Origin: Caballeronia insecticola
Lineage (GTDB): Bacteria > Pseudomonadota > Gammaproteobacteria > Burkholderiales > Burkholderiaceae
Direction of reading: 5' to 3'
Length of the DNA: 64,000 nucleotides
NCBI RefSeq assembly: GCF_000402035.1
Contig: NC_021289.1
Location: 186,001-250,000, forward strand
Shown here in pieces: positions 1 through 8,987 of the stretch; position 1 is the stretch's first letter, and each line of letters begins with the position of its first letter. Both the position numbers and the translations under genes were made by a program. Under the pieces are notes generated by a model. It saw only the letters and a list, made by a program, of their open reading frames with translations. It did no database searches and was not told where the DNA came from.

Positions 1-75
1 GCTAAAAGGCGCGGACACAGTCACGCCCTGATGCACTGACGCCGCGCTTACACATAACGAATATATGGAGACACG

Positions 76-1413
76 ATGAACACCGCTTCACTCAACGAAA
101 GCAGCGACGAAGTCCATCGCCTGGCGACGCGCCGCGCGATGATCCGGCTGATTCCGCTCATGTGCGCGATCTACTTCATGTCGTTCCTCGATCGCACCAA
201 TGTGGCGCTTGCGAAGGTGCAACTCGCGGCGGATGTCGGCATCAGCGCAGCGGCTTATGGCCTCGGCTCGGGCATCTTCTTTATCGGCTATGCACTGCTC
301 GAAGTGCCGAGCAATCTCGCGGCGCATCGTATCGGGCCGCGCCGCTGGATCGCTCGCATTGCCGTGACGTGGGGCATTCTCTCCACCGCGATGATGTTCG
401 TCACCGGCGAATGGTCGTTCTATGTGCTGCGCGTGTTGCTCGGCATTGCGGAAGCGGGACTGTTTCCGGCGCTCATGTACATGGTGACGTTGTGGTTCGC
501 GCCGCATGACCGGCCTGTTGCAGTCGGCTGGATTTATACCGCGCCTGCGCTCGCACTCATGCTCGGCAATCCGCTGGGCGGCGCGCTGATGCAACTCGGC
601 GGCATCGGCGGCCTGCACGGCTGGCAATGGATGTTCATGATCGAAGGCATTCCCAGCGTGCTCGTCGGCGTGCTGCTGTGGTTCAAGCTGCCGGAGCGCC
701 CGCGCAACGCGAAATGGCTCTCGCCCGCAGAGGTCGCCGTGCTCGAAGCGCGCGCTGTCATCGATGCGAAGGGTCATCCCGAACTCACGTCCGCCGACTG
801 GATCGCGGCGCTCAAGCGGCCCACGACGGTGCTGATCGGTCTGATCTACTTCCTGAATCAGGTGGCGTTCGTCGGCCTGTACTTCTTCACGCCCGCGATG
901 ATCCATCAGATGCATGTCAATACGCCGTTCCTCGTCGGCTTGTTGTCGAGCAGCGTCGGGCTGGGCTTCCTGCTCGGCGTGCTGATTCTGCCGCGCATTC
1001 ATCGGCGCTACGGCAACGACTGCGTCTACCTTGGCGTGCTGACGGCGGGTCTCGTCGCGGGTGCGTGCGCCTTTATCGCGGCGGCGAGCCCTGCCGCGCG
1101 CATGGCGCTGCTCGTGGTGACCGCGTTCTTCGGCGGCGGCGTTCTGCCTTCCTACTGGGCAATCGCGATGAAGCGTTTGCACGGCATTCAGGCGGCCGCC
1201 GGTCTCGCGTTCATCAATACGATCGGGCTGATCGGCGGCTTCGTCGGCCCGTATCTGTTCGGCATGACCGAGACCGCCACGGGCCGCAGCGACTCGGGCT
1301 TCATGGTGATTCTCGCGGCGTCCGTGCTGGGTCTTCTGCTGGTGCCGCTGCTCGACCGCGCGATTCGCCGCGAGGCGAATCCGCACGTGGATGTCGCGAT
1401 CAATCGAGCGTGA
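76..1413 (+). CDS. MFS permease, anion:cation symporter (ACS) family
   Basis: This 445-residue protein has about twelve hydrophobic segments and is an inner-membrane secondary transporter. The first helix carries FLDRTNVALAK and a later loop carries GIAEAGLFPA. Both are hallmarks of the ACS group, whose members usually import organic anions such as hydroxyphenylacetate, phthalate, tartrate or glucarate with protons. The ATG at 76 has a GGAG about six bases upstream. The gene converges on the minus-strand operon at 1400-11372 and overlaps its last gene by 14 bp. Because it lies beside an aromatic-acid operon it may import an aromatic acid, but the substrate cannot be read from the sequence. 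The family is clear; the substrate is a guess. Confidence 0.85.
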   Translation: MNTASLNESSDEVHRLATRRAMIRLIPLMCAIYFMSFLDRTNVALAKVQLAADVGISAAAYGLGSGIFFIGYALLEVPSNLAAHRIGPRRWIARIAVTWGILSTAMMFVTGEWSFYVLRVLLGIAEAGLFPALMYMVTLWFAPHDRPVAVGWIYTAPALALMLGNPLGGALMQLGGIGGLHGWQWMFMIEGIPSVLVGVLLWFKLPERPRNAKWLSPAEVAVLEARAVIDAKGHPELTSADWIAALKRPTTVLIGLIYFLNQVAFVGLYFFTPAMIHQMHVNTPFLVGLLSSSVGLGFLLGVLILPRIHRRYGNDCVYLGVLTAGLVAGACAFIAAASPAARMALLVVTAFFGGGVLPSYWAIAMKRLHGIQAAAGLAFINTIGLIGGFVGPYLFGMTETATGRSDSGFMVILAASVLGLLLVPLLDRAIRREANPHVDVAINRA

Positions 1414-3007
1414 TGCCGTCGAAGCGATGCCCGCCGAGCGGGCTGATCAGATAGCCGTGCACGCGCTTCGAAATGGGCTGGAAGATGTTGGCATGCGCGA
1501 GCGGCGTGTACGGCACCTGATCCTTGAACACCACTTGCGCTTCTTCATAGAGCTTCGTGCGCGCGTTCTGATCGGTGACGAGGCGCGCCTTCGCAAGCAG
1601 ATCGTCGAACTGCTTGTTGCACCACTTCGCCATGTTGCTGCCGTGCACGGCGTCGCAGCCGAGCGTGGTGCCGAGCCAGTTGTCCGGGTCGCCGTTGTCG
1701 CCGAGCCAGCCGTAAAGAATGGCATCGTGCTCGCCGTTGGTCTTTGCACGCTTGTTGTACTCGGCCCATTCGTAAGTGACGATATTCGCCTTGACGCCGA
1801 TCTTCGCCCAGTCCGATTGAATCAACTGCGCCATCAGCCGCGCGTTCGGGTTATAGCCGCGCTGCACAGGCATGGCCCACAGCGTGATCGTGAAGCCGTT
1901 CGGAAAGCCCGCTTGCTTCAGTAGTTCGCGCGCCTTCGCGGGATCGTGCGGCGCGTCTTTCAGCGCCTTGTTATACGACCATTGCGAAGGCGGTATCGGG
2001 TTCGTCGCGATGGTGGCCGCGCCTTCGTAGACGGTCTTGATGATCGCCTGCTTGTCGATCGCCATGTCGAGCGCGCGGCGCACGTTCACATTGTCGAGCG
2101 GCTTGTGCGTCGTGTTGTAGCCCACATAAGCAACGTTGAAGCCGACACCCGATAACACCGTGAGCTTCGGATCCTGTTTCGACGCGGCGATATCGGCGGG
2201 GCGCGGGAACGACGTCAACTGGCATTCGCCGCTCGACAGCTTCTGCTGACGCACGGCGGCGTCGGGCGTGATCGAGAACACGAGCTTGTCGATGTGGACA
2301 TCTTTCCTGTTCCAGTAGGTCGGATTCGCGTCGTAACGGATGGTCGAATCTTTCTGATAATCGCGGAACACGAATGCGCCTGTGCCGACAGGCTTCTGAT
2401 TGATATCTTCCGGTTTGCCTTGCTTGAGCAATTGCGCGGCATACTCTGCCGACACGATCGATGCGAATTCCATCGCGACGTTGCGCACGAACACGACATC
2501 CGGCGTCTTGAGCGTGAAGCGCACGGTGTAGTCGTCGAGCTTGTCGACCGATGCGATGTTCTTGTCGTAGCCGAGATCGGTCAGATACGGAAAGCTGACC
2601 GGATGCGCCTTCTGAAACGGCTCGTTCGGATCGATCATGCGCTTGAACGTAAAGACGACATCGTCCGCGTTGAAGTCGCGCGTGGGCTTGAACCACGCTG
2701 TCGATTGAAACTTCACGCCGCGCCGGAGATGAAACGTGAAGGTCTTCGCGTCCGGAGATTCGTCCCACTTTTCCGCGAGTCCGGGCGTGAGATCGAGCGT
2801 GCCGCGCTTGAACTCGACCAGCGTGTCATAGACGGAGTGCGCACCCGCATCGAAGTCCGTGCTGGTCGTGTATTGCGCGGAGTCGAAGCCGGCCGGGCTG
2901 CCCTCGGAGCAGAACACGAGCGTTTTGCTCGCGGCCGATGCGCCTTGCGAACTCATTGCAAGCGCCGCAGAAAAGGAAACAGCAAGGAAACGTCGCGTCA
3001 GAAGCAT
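1400..3007 (-). CDS. ABC transporter periplasmic solute-binding protein, DppA-like (family 5)
   Basis: The 535-residue product is an extracytoplasmic solute-binding protein of the peptide/nickel family (SBP_bac_5). I chose the ATG at 3007 because it begins a classic signal peptide (MLLTRRFLAVSFSAALAMS, then cleavage after GASA). An upstream in-frame start would bury that signal. The mature start carries a CSEGSPAGFD stretch typical of DppA-like dipeptide-binding proteins, and the length fits. No permease or ATPase gene lies beside it, so it is an orphan receptor here and would need components from elsewhere. It is the last gene of the anthranilate-type operon, 116 bp after the CoA ligase. Its ligand could be a peptide or something linked to that pathway; this is unknown. 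Confidence 0.85.
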   Translation of the reverse strand: MLLTRRFLAVSFSAALAMSSQGASAASKTLVFCSEGSPAGFDSAQYTTSTDFDAGAHSVYDTLVEFKRGTLDLTPGLAEKWDESPDAKTFTFHLRRGVKFQSTAWFKPTRDFNADDVVFTFKRMIDPNEPFQKAHPVSFPYLTDLGYDKNIASVDKLDDYTVRFTLKTPDVVFVRNVAMEFASIVSAEYAAQLLKQGKPEDINQKPVGTGAFVFRDYQKDSTIRYDANPTYWNRKDVHIDKLVFSITPDAAVRQQKLSSGECQLTSFPRPADIAASKQDPKLTVLSGVGFNVAYVGYNTTHKPLDNVNVRRALDMAIDKQAIIKTVYEGAATIATNPIPPSQWSYNKALKDAPHDPAKARELLKQAGFPNGFTITLWAMPVQRGYNPNARLMAQLIQSDWAKIGVKANIVTYEWAEYNKRAKTNGEHDAILYGWLGDNGDPDNWLGTTLGCDAVHGSNMAKWCNKQFDDLLAKARLVTDQNARTKLYEEAQVVFKDQVPYTPLAHANIFQPISKRVHGYLISPLGGHRFDGITLD

Positions 3008-3123
3008 TTTTCTTGTTTGCTCGGAAGAGTGGACGAGCCGCCTCGCGGCGGGCGTAATCCATACTCTACCAAGCAAACGTTTTTGAACGAACCGACGATT
3101 TCTGCTTTTCTCTTGCGCGCGCG

Positions 3124-4761
3124 TTACATCGCGCGCAGTGCAAAGCGTTTGAGCTTGCCCGTTTCGGTGCGCGGCAGTGCATCGAGGAACGTCACGATGC
3201 GCGGATATTTATACGGCGCGACAGTGCGCTTGACGAACGCCTGCAACTCGGCCACGAGCGTATCGTTGCCCTTGAAGCCGGGATTGAGCACGACGAACGC
3301 ACGCACTACCTGACCGCGCGTTTCATCGGGCACGCCGATCACGCCGCATTCGGCGACCGCTTCGTGCTGCATCAGCACGCTTTCCACTTCCGGCCCCGAG
3401 ATGTTGTAGCCCGCGGACACGATCATGTCGTCGGCGCGTGCCTGATAGAACACGTAGCCGTCTGCGTCGATGACGACGGAATCGCCGGGCAGGTTCCAGC
3501 CGTCGCGCACGAACTTCTGTTGACGGTCATCGGCGAGATAGCGGCAGCCTGTCGGCCCGCGCACGGCGAGCTTGCCGAGGGTGCCGGGCGGCACTGGCTG
3601 CATCGCGTCGTCGACGGCTTGCACGATATAACCCGGCACCGCGCGTCCGATCGCATGCTCGCGCACATCGGCAGCGGCGGACGATACGAAGATATGGATC
3701 ATCTCCGTGCCGCCGATGCCGTCGATCATTTCGATGCCGCTCGCTTCGCGCCACAATGCGCGCGTGGAATCGGGCAGGGCTTCGCCGGCGGAGACGGTTT
3801 TTGCAAGGCTCGAAATATCGAACCGTTCGATGAGCGGCGCCATCTGCCGATAGAACGTCGGCGCCGTGAACATGATCGTGGCGCGAAAACGTTCGACCGT
3901 TTGCAGCAACGTTTCGGGCGTGAGCTTTTCGAGCAGCACCGTCGATGCGCCCGCGCGTAAAGGAAAGCACAGCAAGCCGCCCAGGCCGAACGTGAACGCA
4001 AGCGGTGGCGTGCCGCAGAAAACATCGTTCGATGCGGGCTTGAGGATATGGCGCGGGAAGAGGTCGCACATCGCGAGCACATCGCGATGAAAATGCATGC
4101 AGCCCTTTGGCGCGCCTGTCGTGCCGCTCGTGAACGCGATAAGGCAGACATCGTCGGCGGCGGTGTCGCATGCATCGAAGCTGTCGGGCTTCGATGCCGC
4201 GCGCGATTCGAGCGAGCCGGGCGCATCGTCGTGAAACGTGAGGACTTGCGCGAGCGTGTTGCAATGGAATTCGTCGCCGTGGGCGCTGCACCGTGCGAGT
4301 TCATCGGTCAGGCGAACGTCGCATAGTGCGGCGGAAATATGCGCCTTGTCGATGATCTGCTTCAACTCCTTCGCGCGCAGCAGTGGCATGGTCGGCACGA
4401 CGACGAGCCCCGCCTTCAACGCCGCGAGAAATGCAACGGCCATCTGCAAGGTATTCGGTCCGCGCAACAGCACGCGATTGCCCGGCCGCAAGCCCATGTC
4501 ATCGACGAGCACATGCGCGCTGCGATTCACGAGCGCGCGCAGTTCGCGATAGCTCGTTGCATGCGGCGCACCGTTCACGTCGGACCAGATGGCCGGATTG
4601 TCGCCGTGGCCGCTTTCGATCGCGCGATCCAGCAGTTCCGTCGCGCAATTGATGCGTGCAGGGTAGGCGACATCCGCGTTGTCGAGCAGCAGCACCGGCC
4701 ACTGGTCCTGCGGCGGCAAGTGATCGCGCGCGAATGTATCGACGTGTGCTGACCGTTCCAT
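3124..4761 (-). CDS. abmG: Aryl-CoA ligase, probable 2-aminobenzoate-CoA ligase
   Basis: This 545-residue adenylate-forming enzyme activates an aromatic acid to its CoA thioester using ATP. Visible motifs are the P-loop-like AFTSGTTGAPKGCMHFHRD, the IGGTEMIHIF adenine-binding motif, the ADDMIVSAGYNISGPEVE hinge and the C-terminal catalytic lysine in PRTETGKLKRF. The sequence type is the benzoate/2-aminobenzoate-CoA ligase family. Its operon neighbour is the fused monooxygenase/reductase of the aminobenzoyl-CoA route, so anthranilate is the best substrate. Salicylate or another ortho-substituted benzoate is the main alternative. It starts only 12 bp after the RidA gene. The symbol follows the Azoarcus evansii naming and is tentative. 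Confidence 0.85.
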   Translation of the reverse strand: MERSAHVDTFARDHLPPQDQWPVLLLDNADVAYPARINCATELLDRAIESGHGDNPAIWSDVNGAPHATSYRELRALVNRSAHVLVDDMGLRPGNRVLLRGPNTLQMAVAFLAALKAGLVVVPTMPLLRAKELKQIIDKAHISAALCDVRLTDELARCSAHGDEFHCNTLAQVLTFHDDAPGSLESRAASKPDSFDACDTAADDVCLIAFTSGTTGAPKGCMHFHRDVLAMCDLFPRHILKPASNDVFCGTPPLAFTFGLGGLLCFPLRAGASTVLLEKLTPETLLQTVERFRATIMFTAPTFYRQMAPLIERFDISSLAKTVSAGEALPDSTRALWREASGIEMIDGIGGTEMIHIFVSSAAADVREHAIGRAVPGYIVQAVDDAMQPVPPGTLGKLAVRGPTGCRYLADDRQQKFVRDGWNLPGDSVVIDADGYVFYQARADDMIVSAGYNISGPEVESVLMQHEAVAECGVIGVPDETRGQVVRAFVVLNPGFKGNDTLVAELQAFVKRTVAPYKYPRIVTFLDALPRTETGKLKRFALRAM

Positions 4762-4773
4762 CGTGCTCTCCGC

Positions 4774-5169
4774 TTAGTCGGGGATGACTGCCGTCGCTTC
4801 GATTTCCACCAGTGCATCGTCTTCGATCAACGCGACCACTTGCACCGCGCTCATCGCGATGTCGTAGTCGCCGATCAGCTCGCGAAACGCCGCGCCGATT
4901 TCCTTCGCCGCCGCGAGATAGGCGCGCTTGTCGGTCACATACCACGTCATGCGCACGAGATGCTCGGGCTTGCCGCCCGCCTCGCGCAGCACCGCGACGA
5001 CATTGCGCAACGCCTGCACCGCCTGCGCACCGAATGCCTTGCTGACGAAGCGCGCCTCTTCGTCCCAGCCGATTTGCCCCGCGATATACACCTGCGTGCC
5101 GCGCACCGCGACGCCGTTCGCGTAGCCGCGCGGCTTGATCCAGCCCGAAGGCAGAAGCGTCTTTTTCAT
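4774..5169 (-). CDS. RidA/YjgF/YER057c/UK114 family protein (imine/enamine deaminase)
   Basis: The 131-residue protein has the RidA fold signature, including GQVYIAGQIGWDE-like and IEATAVIPD segments at the expected ends. The family hydrolyses reactive enamines and imines to ketones plus ammonia. The ATG at 5169 overlaps the thioesterase stop by four bases (ATGA), so translation is probably coupled. The aminobenzoyl-CoA route makes a 2-amino-5-oxo-cyclohexene-carboxyl-CoA, a vinylogous enamine that must lose its nitrogen. A dedicated RidA enzyme in the operon would fit that step; this is inference. I did not confirm the active-site arginine by alignment. Confidence 0.8.
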   Translation of the reverse strand: MKKTLLPSGWIKPRGYANGVAVRGTQVYIAGQIGWDEEARFVSKAFGAQAVQALRNVVAVLREAGGKPEHLVRMTWYVTDKRAYLAAAKEIGAAFRELIGDYDIAMSAVQVVALIEDDALVEIEATAVIPD

Positions 5170-5615
5170 GTGCCTGATTCCTCCTGCAATGTGCGGCTCG
5201 TGCCCGGCGCGAAGCGTTCGAGCGCGCGGGCAATGTCGCCGGGAATGTCGATCGAGCGGCCATCGTCGAGCGATGTCGTTACCAGAACCTGCTTCGCGCG
5301 GAAGCGCACTTCGCCGTCGCAATGACACACGATATCGATGCGGACAGAACGTTGGCCCACGGAATCGACGGCGAGCGTGAGCGTCACCGTTTCACCCATG
5401 CGGCTCGGCCGCGAGAACTCGCAATTGAGCCTGACGATCGGAAGCCCGACGCGGCGCTCCGAGATCATCTGCGCATAGTCGATGCCGAGCGCGTCGTCGA
5501 ACCAGTCTTCAACGAGCATGTTCGTCATCACGAGGTATTGCGGGAAATAAACGATGCCCGCCGGGTCGCAGTGCGCGAAGCGAATGCGCATCGGCATGTC
5601 GAAGGTGTGCGTCAT
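5166..5615 (-). CDS. Acyl-CoA thioesterase, 4-hydroxybenzoyl-CoA thioesterase family
   Basis: This 149-residue single hot-dog domain protein carries [18 protein letters not shown] near its N-terminus. That is the signature helix of 4-hydroxybenzoyl-CoA thioesterases, with the catalytic Asp in CDPAG. It should cleave aromatic or alicyclic CoA esters. Within the operon it may recycle CoA from dead-end intermediates or release a product. The ATG at 5615 overlaps the stop of the acyl-CoA dehydrogenase gene by four bases, and its own stop overlaps the RidA start. I rejected a longer in-frame reading because it has no ribosome-binding site and its extension is Arg-rich, like an antisense frame. Confidence 0.85.
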   Translation of the reverse strand: MTHTFDMPMRIRFAHCDPAGIVYFPQYLVMTNMLVEDWFDDALGIDYAQMISERRVGLPIVRLNCEFSRPSRMGETVTLTLAVDSVGQRSVRIDIVCHCDGEVRFRAKQVLVTTSLDDGRSIDIPGDIARALERFAPGTSRTLQEESGT

Positions 5616-6793
5616 CGCTGATGTTCTCCGTGCGCCTTCAACACGTCTCGCCCGACAATCAGTTGTTGCACTTCCGTCGCGCCTTCGTAGATGCGCAGCG
5701 CGCGAATCTCGCGATACAGCGATTCGACCGTGGTGCCGCTCTTCACGCCTAAGCCGCCCCACAATTGCACGGCAGCGTCGATGACTTGCTGCGCGCCTTC
5801 GCTCGCGTGCCACTTCGCCATTGCGGCTTCGCGCGTCACGCTCTCGCCCTGATCGCGCAGCCATGCGGCGCGATAGACGAGCAACGCGCTGCTGTCGATG
5901 GTCAACGCCATTTGCGCGAGCTTTGCTTGCGTCAATTGAAAGTCGCCGAGCGTGTGGCCGAACATCTTGCGCGATGCGGCGCGCTCGAGCCCTTCGTGCA
6001 TGGCGCGCCGTGCGAAGCCGAGCGATGCAGCCGCCACCGATGTGCGGAAGATGTCGAGCGTGCGCATCGCGATCTTGAAGCCTTCGGCGGGCGCGCCGAG
6101 CATCTGACTGCGCGGCACGCGAGCGTCGGCGAAATGCAGGCGCGCAAGCGGATGCGGCGCGATCACGTCGATGCGCTCGGCGATCTGCAAGCCCGGCGTA
6201 TCCGCATCGACGATGAACGCGCTGATGCCGCGCGAGCCCGGCGCTTCACCGGTGCGCGCGAACGCGACATAGAAATCCGCGATGCCGCCGTTCGAAATCC
6301 AGGTCTTGTCGCCGTTCAACACGTAGGCGTCGCCGTCGATGCGGGCGTCGAGCGATAGTGCGGCGACATCGGAACCGGCTTCCGGTTCGGATAGCGCAAA
6401 CGCCGCCAACGCAATGCCTTTCGCGACGCGCGGCAGATAGCGCGCCTTTTGTTCATCGGTGCCTGCAAGCGATATCGCGCCGGAGCCGAGACCTTGCATC
6501 GCGAAGGCGAAGTCGGCGAGGCCGTCGTGCTTCGCGAGCGTTTCGCGCAACAGGCAGACGGCGCGCGTATCGATCGTATCGTGCGATGCGCCGTAGCGCG
6601 TGCCGCCGATGCAGTGCGCGAGCCAGCCCGCATCGCCGAGCATGCGCACGAGGCGTTTGCAGGTGGCATCGGTATCGGCGTGATCGACATGCTGCAAATG
6701 CGCGGCGGCCCATGCATCGACATCGCGCGCGAGTTCGCGATGGCTTTCTTCGAAGAAGGGCCACGCAAGCGCGCTATGTGGATCGACGTTCAA
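5612..6793 (-). CDS. Acyl-CoA dehydrogenase
   Basis: The 393-residue FAD enzyme belongs to the acyl-CoA dehydrogenase family. It shows the substrate/FAD motifs [15 protein letters not shown] and DKTWISNGG and the C-terminal [18 protein letters not shown], where the Glu of YEG is the usual catalytic base. It likely oxidises an alicyclic CoA ester after ring reduction. The start is probably TTG at 6793. AAGGAG sits six bases upstream, the preceding gene's TGA lies between the two, and no ATG falls near the domain start. An upstream in-frame start would run into the enoyl-CoA hydratase gene. Its stop overlaps the thioesterase start by four bases. Confidence 0.88.
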   Translation of the reverse strand: MNVDPHSALAWPFFEESHRELARDVDAWAAAHLQHVDHADTDATCKRLVRMLGDAGWLAHCIGGTRYGASHDTIDTRAVCLLRETLAKHDGLADFAFAMQGLGSGAISLAGTDEQKARYLPRVAKGIALAAFALSEPEAGSDVAALSLDARIDGDAYVLNGDKTWISNGGIADFYVAFARTGEAPGSRGISAFIVDADTPGLQIAERIDVIAPHPLARLHFADARVPRSQMLGAPAEGFKIAMRTLDIFRTSVAAASLGFARRAMHEGLERAASRKMFGHTLGDFQLTQAKLAQMALTIDSSALLVYRAAWLRDQGESVTREAAMAKWHASEGAQQVIDAAVQLWGGLGVKSGTTVESLYREIRALRIYEGATEVQQLIVGRDVLKAHGEHQR

Positions 6794-6794
6794 T

Positions 6795-7643
6795 TCAGTC
6801 TCCTTCGAAAACGGGACGCGCTTTCGCCGCGAACGCACGATACGCGCGCTCGAAATCGCGCGTGCTCATGCAGATGGCCTGCGCCTGCGCTTCGGATTCG
6901 ATCGCTTCGTCGATGCTCATGCTCCATTCCTGATGCAGCATCTTCTTCGTGATGCCATGCGCGAAGGTCGGGCCCGCGACGAGTTCGGATGCGAGTGTGG
7001 CTGCATCGTCGAGCAAGGTTTCGGGCGCGCAGAGGCGGTTGTAGAAGCCCCATGCGAAGCCTTCATCGCCCGTTGCGGCGCGGCCGGTGAAGAGCAGTTC
7101 CGCCGCGCGCCCCTGACCAATGATGCGCGGCAAGATAGAGCACGCGCCCATGTCGCAGCCCGCGAGACCGACGCGCGCGAACAGGAACGCGAGCTTGCTG
7201 CGCGCCGTGCCGAGACGCATGTCGGACGCCATCGCAAGGATTGCGCCGGCGCCCGCGCATACGCCGTCCACCGCGGCGATGACCGGCTGCGGACAATGAC
7301 GCATCGCCTTGACGAGATCGCCCGTCATGCGCGTGAAGAGCAGCAGTTCCGGCATCGGCAGATCGATGAGCGGCGCGATGATTTCGTGCACGTCGCCGCC
7401 GGAGCAGAAGTTGTCGCCCGCGCCGTGGATCACGACAGCCTTCACGTCGGTCGCGTACACGAGATCGCGAAACAGATCGCGCAACTCGGCATAGGATTCG
7501 AACGTCAGCGGATTCTTGCGCTCGGGACGATTCAGCGTGATGGTCGCGACGCCGTTCGTCACGGACCACAGAAAATGCTTCGCGCGATAGTCCGTCAGCG
7601 TGAGGCGGTTGCCGGCCAGAAGCGCGTCGGCGGATGAAGTCAT
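6795..7643 (-). CDS. Enoyl-CoA hydratase/isomerase family protein
   Basis: This 282-residue crotonase-fold protein has the oxyanion-hole segments [14 protein letters not shown] and [15 protein letters not shown], followed by [19 protein letters not shown]. It would hydrate or hydrolyse an unsaturated or beta-oxo alicyclic CoA ester made by the monooxygenase/reductase. The exact reaction (hydration, isomerisation or ring opening) cannot be told from sequence. The ATG at 7643 has a strong AAGGAG six bases upstream. The gene lies 11 bp after the MarR gene and its stop sits just before the TTG start of the acyl-CoA dehydrogenase. Confidence 0.87.
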   Translation of the reverse strand: MTSSADALLAGNRLTLTDYRAKHFLWSVTNGVATITLNRPERKNPLTFESYAELRDLFRDLVYATDVKAVVIHGAGDNFCSGGDVHEIIAPLIDLPMPELLLFTRMTGDLVKAMRHCPQPVIAAVDGVCAGAGAILAMASDMRLGTARSKLAFLFARVGLAGCDMGACSILPRIIGQGRAAELLFTGRAATGDEGFAWGFYNRLCAPETLLDDAATLASELVAGPTFAHGITKKMLHQEWSMSIDEAIESEAQAQAICMSTRDFERAYRAFAAKARPVFEGD

Positions 7644-7654
7644 CACGATCTCCT

Positions 7655-8215
7655 TTAATCTTTGAGCGTGTTCAGCAGATGCTGCTTCAGCTTGCCGAGC
7701 CGCTGATGCGTCTGCGACTTCTCGTTCAGTTCGAGTCCGCCGAACATTTCGACGACCCATTGTTCATGCGCGGTCGCCATCTTGTCGAACGCGCTGCGGC
7801 CTTGCGGCGTGAGGCGCACGCTGATCGAGCGGCGATCGTTCGGATCGGTATAACGCGATACCAGCCCTTCTTTTTCCAGTTGATCCGTGATGCCCGTGAC
7901 GTTGCCGCCCGTGACCATCATGCGGCGCGACAACTCGGTCATCTTCAGTCCTTCGGGCTGACGTTCGAGTTGCGCCATCAGATCGAAGCGCGGCAACGTG
8001 GTATCGAACTCGGTGCGCAGGCGCTTGCGCAATTCGGCTTGCACGAGATTCGTCGTGGTCAGCATGCGCAGCCACAAGCGCAGGCCCATATGACTGTCGG
8101 CGCCGGTGCTCATCTCCAGATCGACGACGTTATCCGCCGGCTTCTCGACGCCCTTGCGCGGCGCTTTCGCTTCGGTCATCGGCGTGGTCTTCTTGTTGCG
8201 TGCAGCGTGAGTCAC
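7655..8215 (-). CDS. MarR-family transcriptional regulator
   Basis: The product of about 186 residues is a winged-helix MarR protein: [41 protein letters not shown] is the DNA-binding helix-turn-helix and the following [14 protein letters not shown] is the wing. MarR proteins in aromatic catabolic operons usually repress until they bind the aromatic acid or its CoA ester. I placed the start at a GTG (8215) that overlaps the SDR stop as GTGA and has GGAG seven bases upstream. An ATG at 8179 gives a 174-residue alternative and keeps the whole domain. It sits inside the operon it probably controls, so the circuit is likely autoregulatory. Confidence 0.88.
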   Translation of the reverse strand: MTHAARNKKTTPMTEAKAPRKGVEKPADNVVDLEMSTGADSHMGLRLWLRMLTTTNLVQAELRKRLRTEFDTTLPRFDLMAQLERQPEGLKMTELSRRMMVTGGNVTGITDQLEKEGLVSRYTDPNDRRSISVRLTPQGRSAFDKMATAHEQWVVEMFGGLELNEKSQTHQRLGKLKQHLLNTLKD

Positions 8216-8985
8216 GTGACTTCTCCACCGGATACGGATAAGGATTGACCATTCATCGATTCGGAACCGGGCGCGCAAAGCCACAGCACGGCATTCGCCA
8301 CTTCTTCCGGCTGCACGAAGCGGCGTTGCGGATTGAGGCGCACGAGTGCATCGCGCGCGTCCTGTTCGCTGCGGGATGTCTTCGCCATGATTTGATCGAG
8401 CGATGCGCGCAGCAGCTCAGTCTCGGTATAGCCGGGACACACTGCGTTGACCGTGACGCCCTTCGTCGCAACCTCGGCGGCGAGCGCGCGCGTCAAGCCG
8501 ATCACGCCATGCTTCGCGGCGCAATACGCGGCAACATAGGCATAGCCGATTTGCCCCGCCGTGCTCGCGACATTGACGATGCGTCCGTAGCCGCGTTCGA
8601 GCATCGCGGGCAGGGCGGCGCGCGTGCATAAAAACACGCCGGTCAGGTTCACGTCGAGCATGCGTTGCCACAGGGCGGCGTCGGTGTGCGTGAAGGGCGC
8701 GGCTTGCGCGTGTCCCGCGTTATTCACGAGCAGATCGACGGGGCCATGCATTTCGACCGCCTGTGCGAAGGCATGGCTGACGGCGGCTTCGTTTGTCACG
8801 TCCACGCTGATGCACGCCGCATCGCCGTGAGGGCGCATTGCATCGCGCTGCGCTTCGAGGCGCTCGATGTCGCGGCCCATCAACGTGACGCGCGCGCCGG
8901 CACGTGCAAGTGCTTCCGCGCACGATGCACCGATGCCGCTGCCGCCGCCCGTCACGACCGCGTGTCTGTTGGCGAGGGATGTCAT
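8212..8985 (-). CDS. Short-chain dehydrogenase/reductase (3-hydroxyacyl-CoA dehydrogenase-like)
   Basis: The 257-residue protein is a classical SDR. It has [16 protein letters not shown] for NAD(P) binding, NNAGHAQ, a serine in [10 protein letters not shown], and the catalytic Tyr-Lys pair in [11 protein letters not shown]. In this operon it most likely oxidises a hydroxy-alicyclic CoA ester to the keto form, a beta-oxidation-like step after hydration. It starts two bases after the monooxygenase/reductase stop with AAGGAAG upstream. The family is certain; the substrate is inferred from context. Confidence 0.87.
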   Translation of the reverse strand: MTSLANRHAVVTGGGSGIGASCAEALARAGARVTLMGRDIERLEAQRDAMRPHGDAACISVDVTNEAAVSHAFAQAVEMHGPVDLLVNNAGHAQAAPFTHTDAALWQRMLDVNLTGVFLCTRAALPAMLERGYGRIVNVASTAGQIGYAYVAAYCAAKHGVIGLTRALAAEVATKGVTVNAVCPGYTETELLRASLDQIMAKTSRSEQDARDALVRLNPQRRFVQPEEVANAVLWLCAPGSESMNGQSLSVSGGEVT

Positions 8986-8987
8986 GA

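Noticed and set aside
88..1386. A 432-codon minus-strand frame opposite the first MFS gene
   Set aside because: Composition is antisense-like with no membrane segments or ribosome-binding site, while the plus strand encodes a clear MFS permease.
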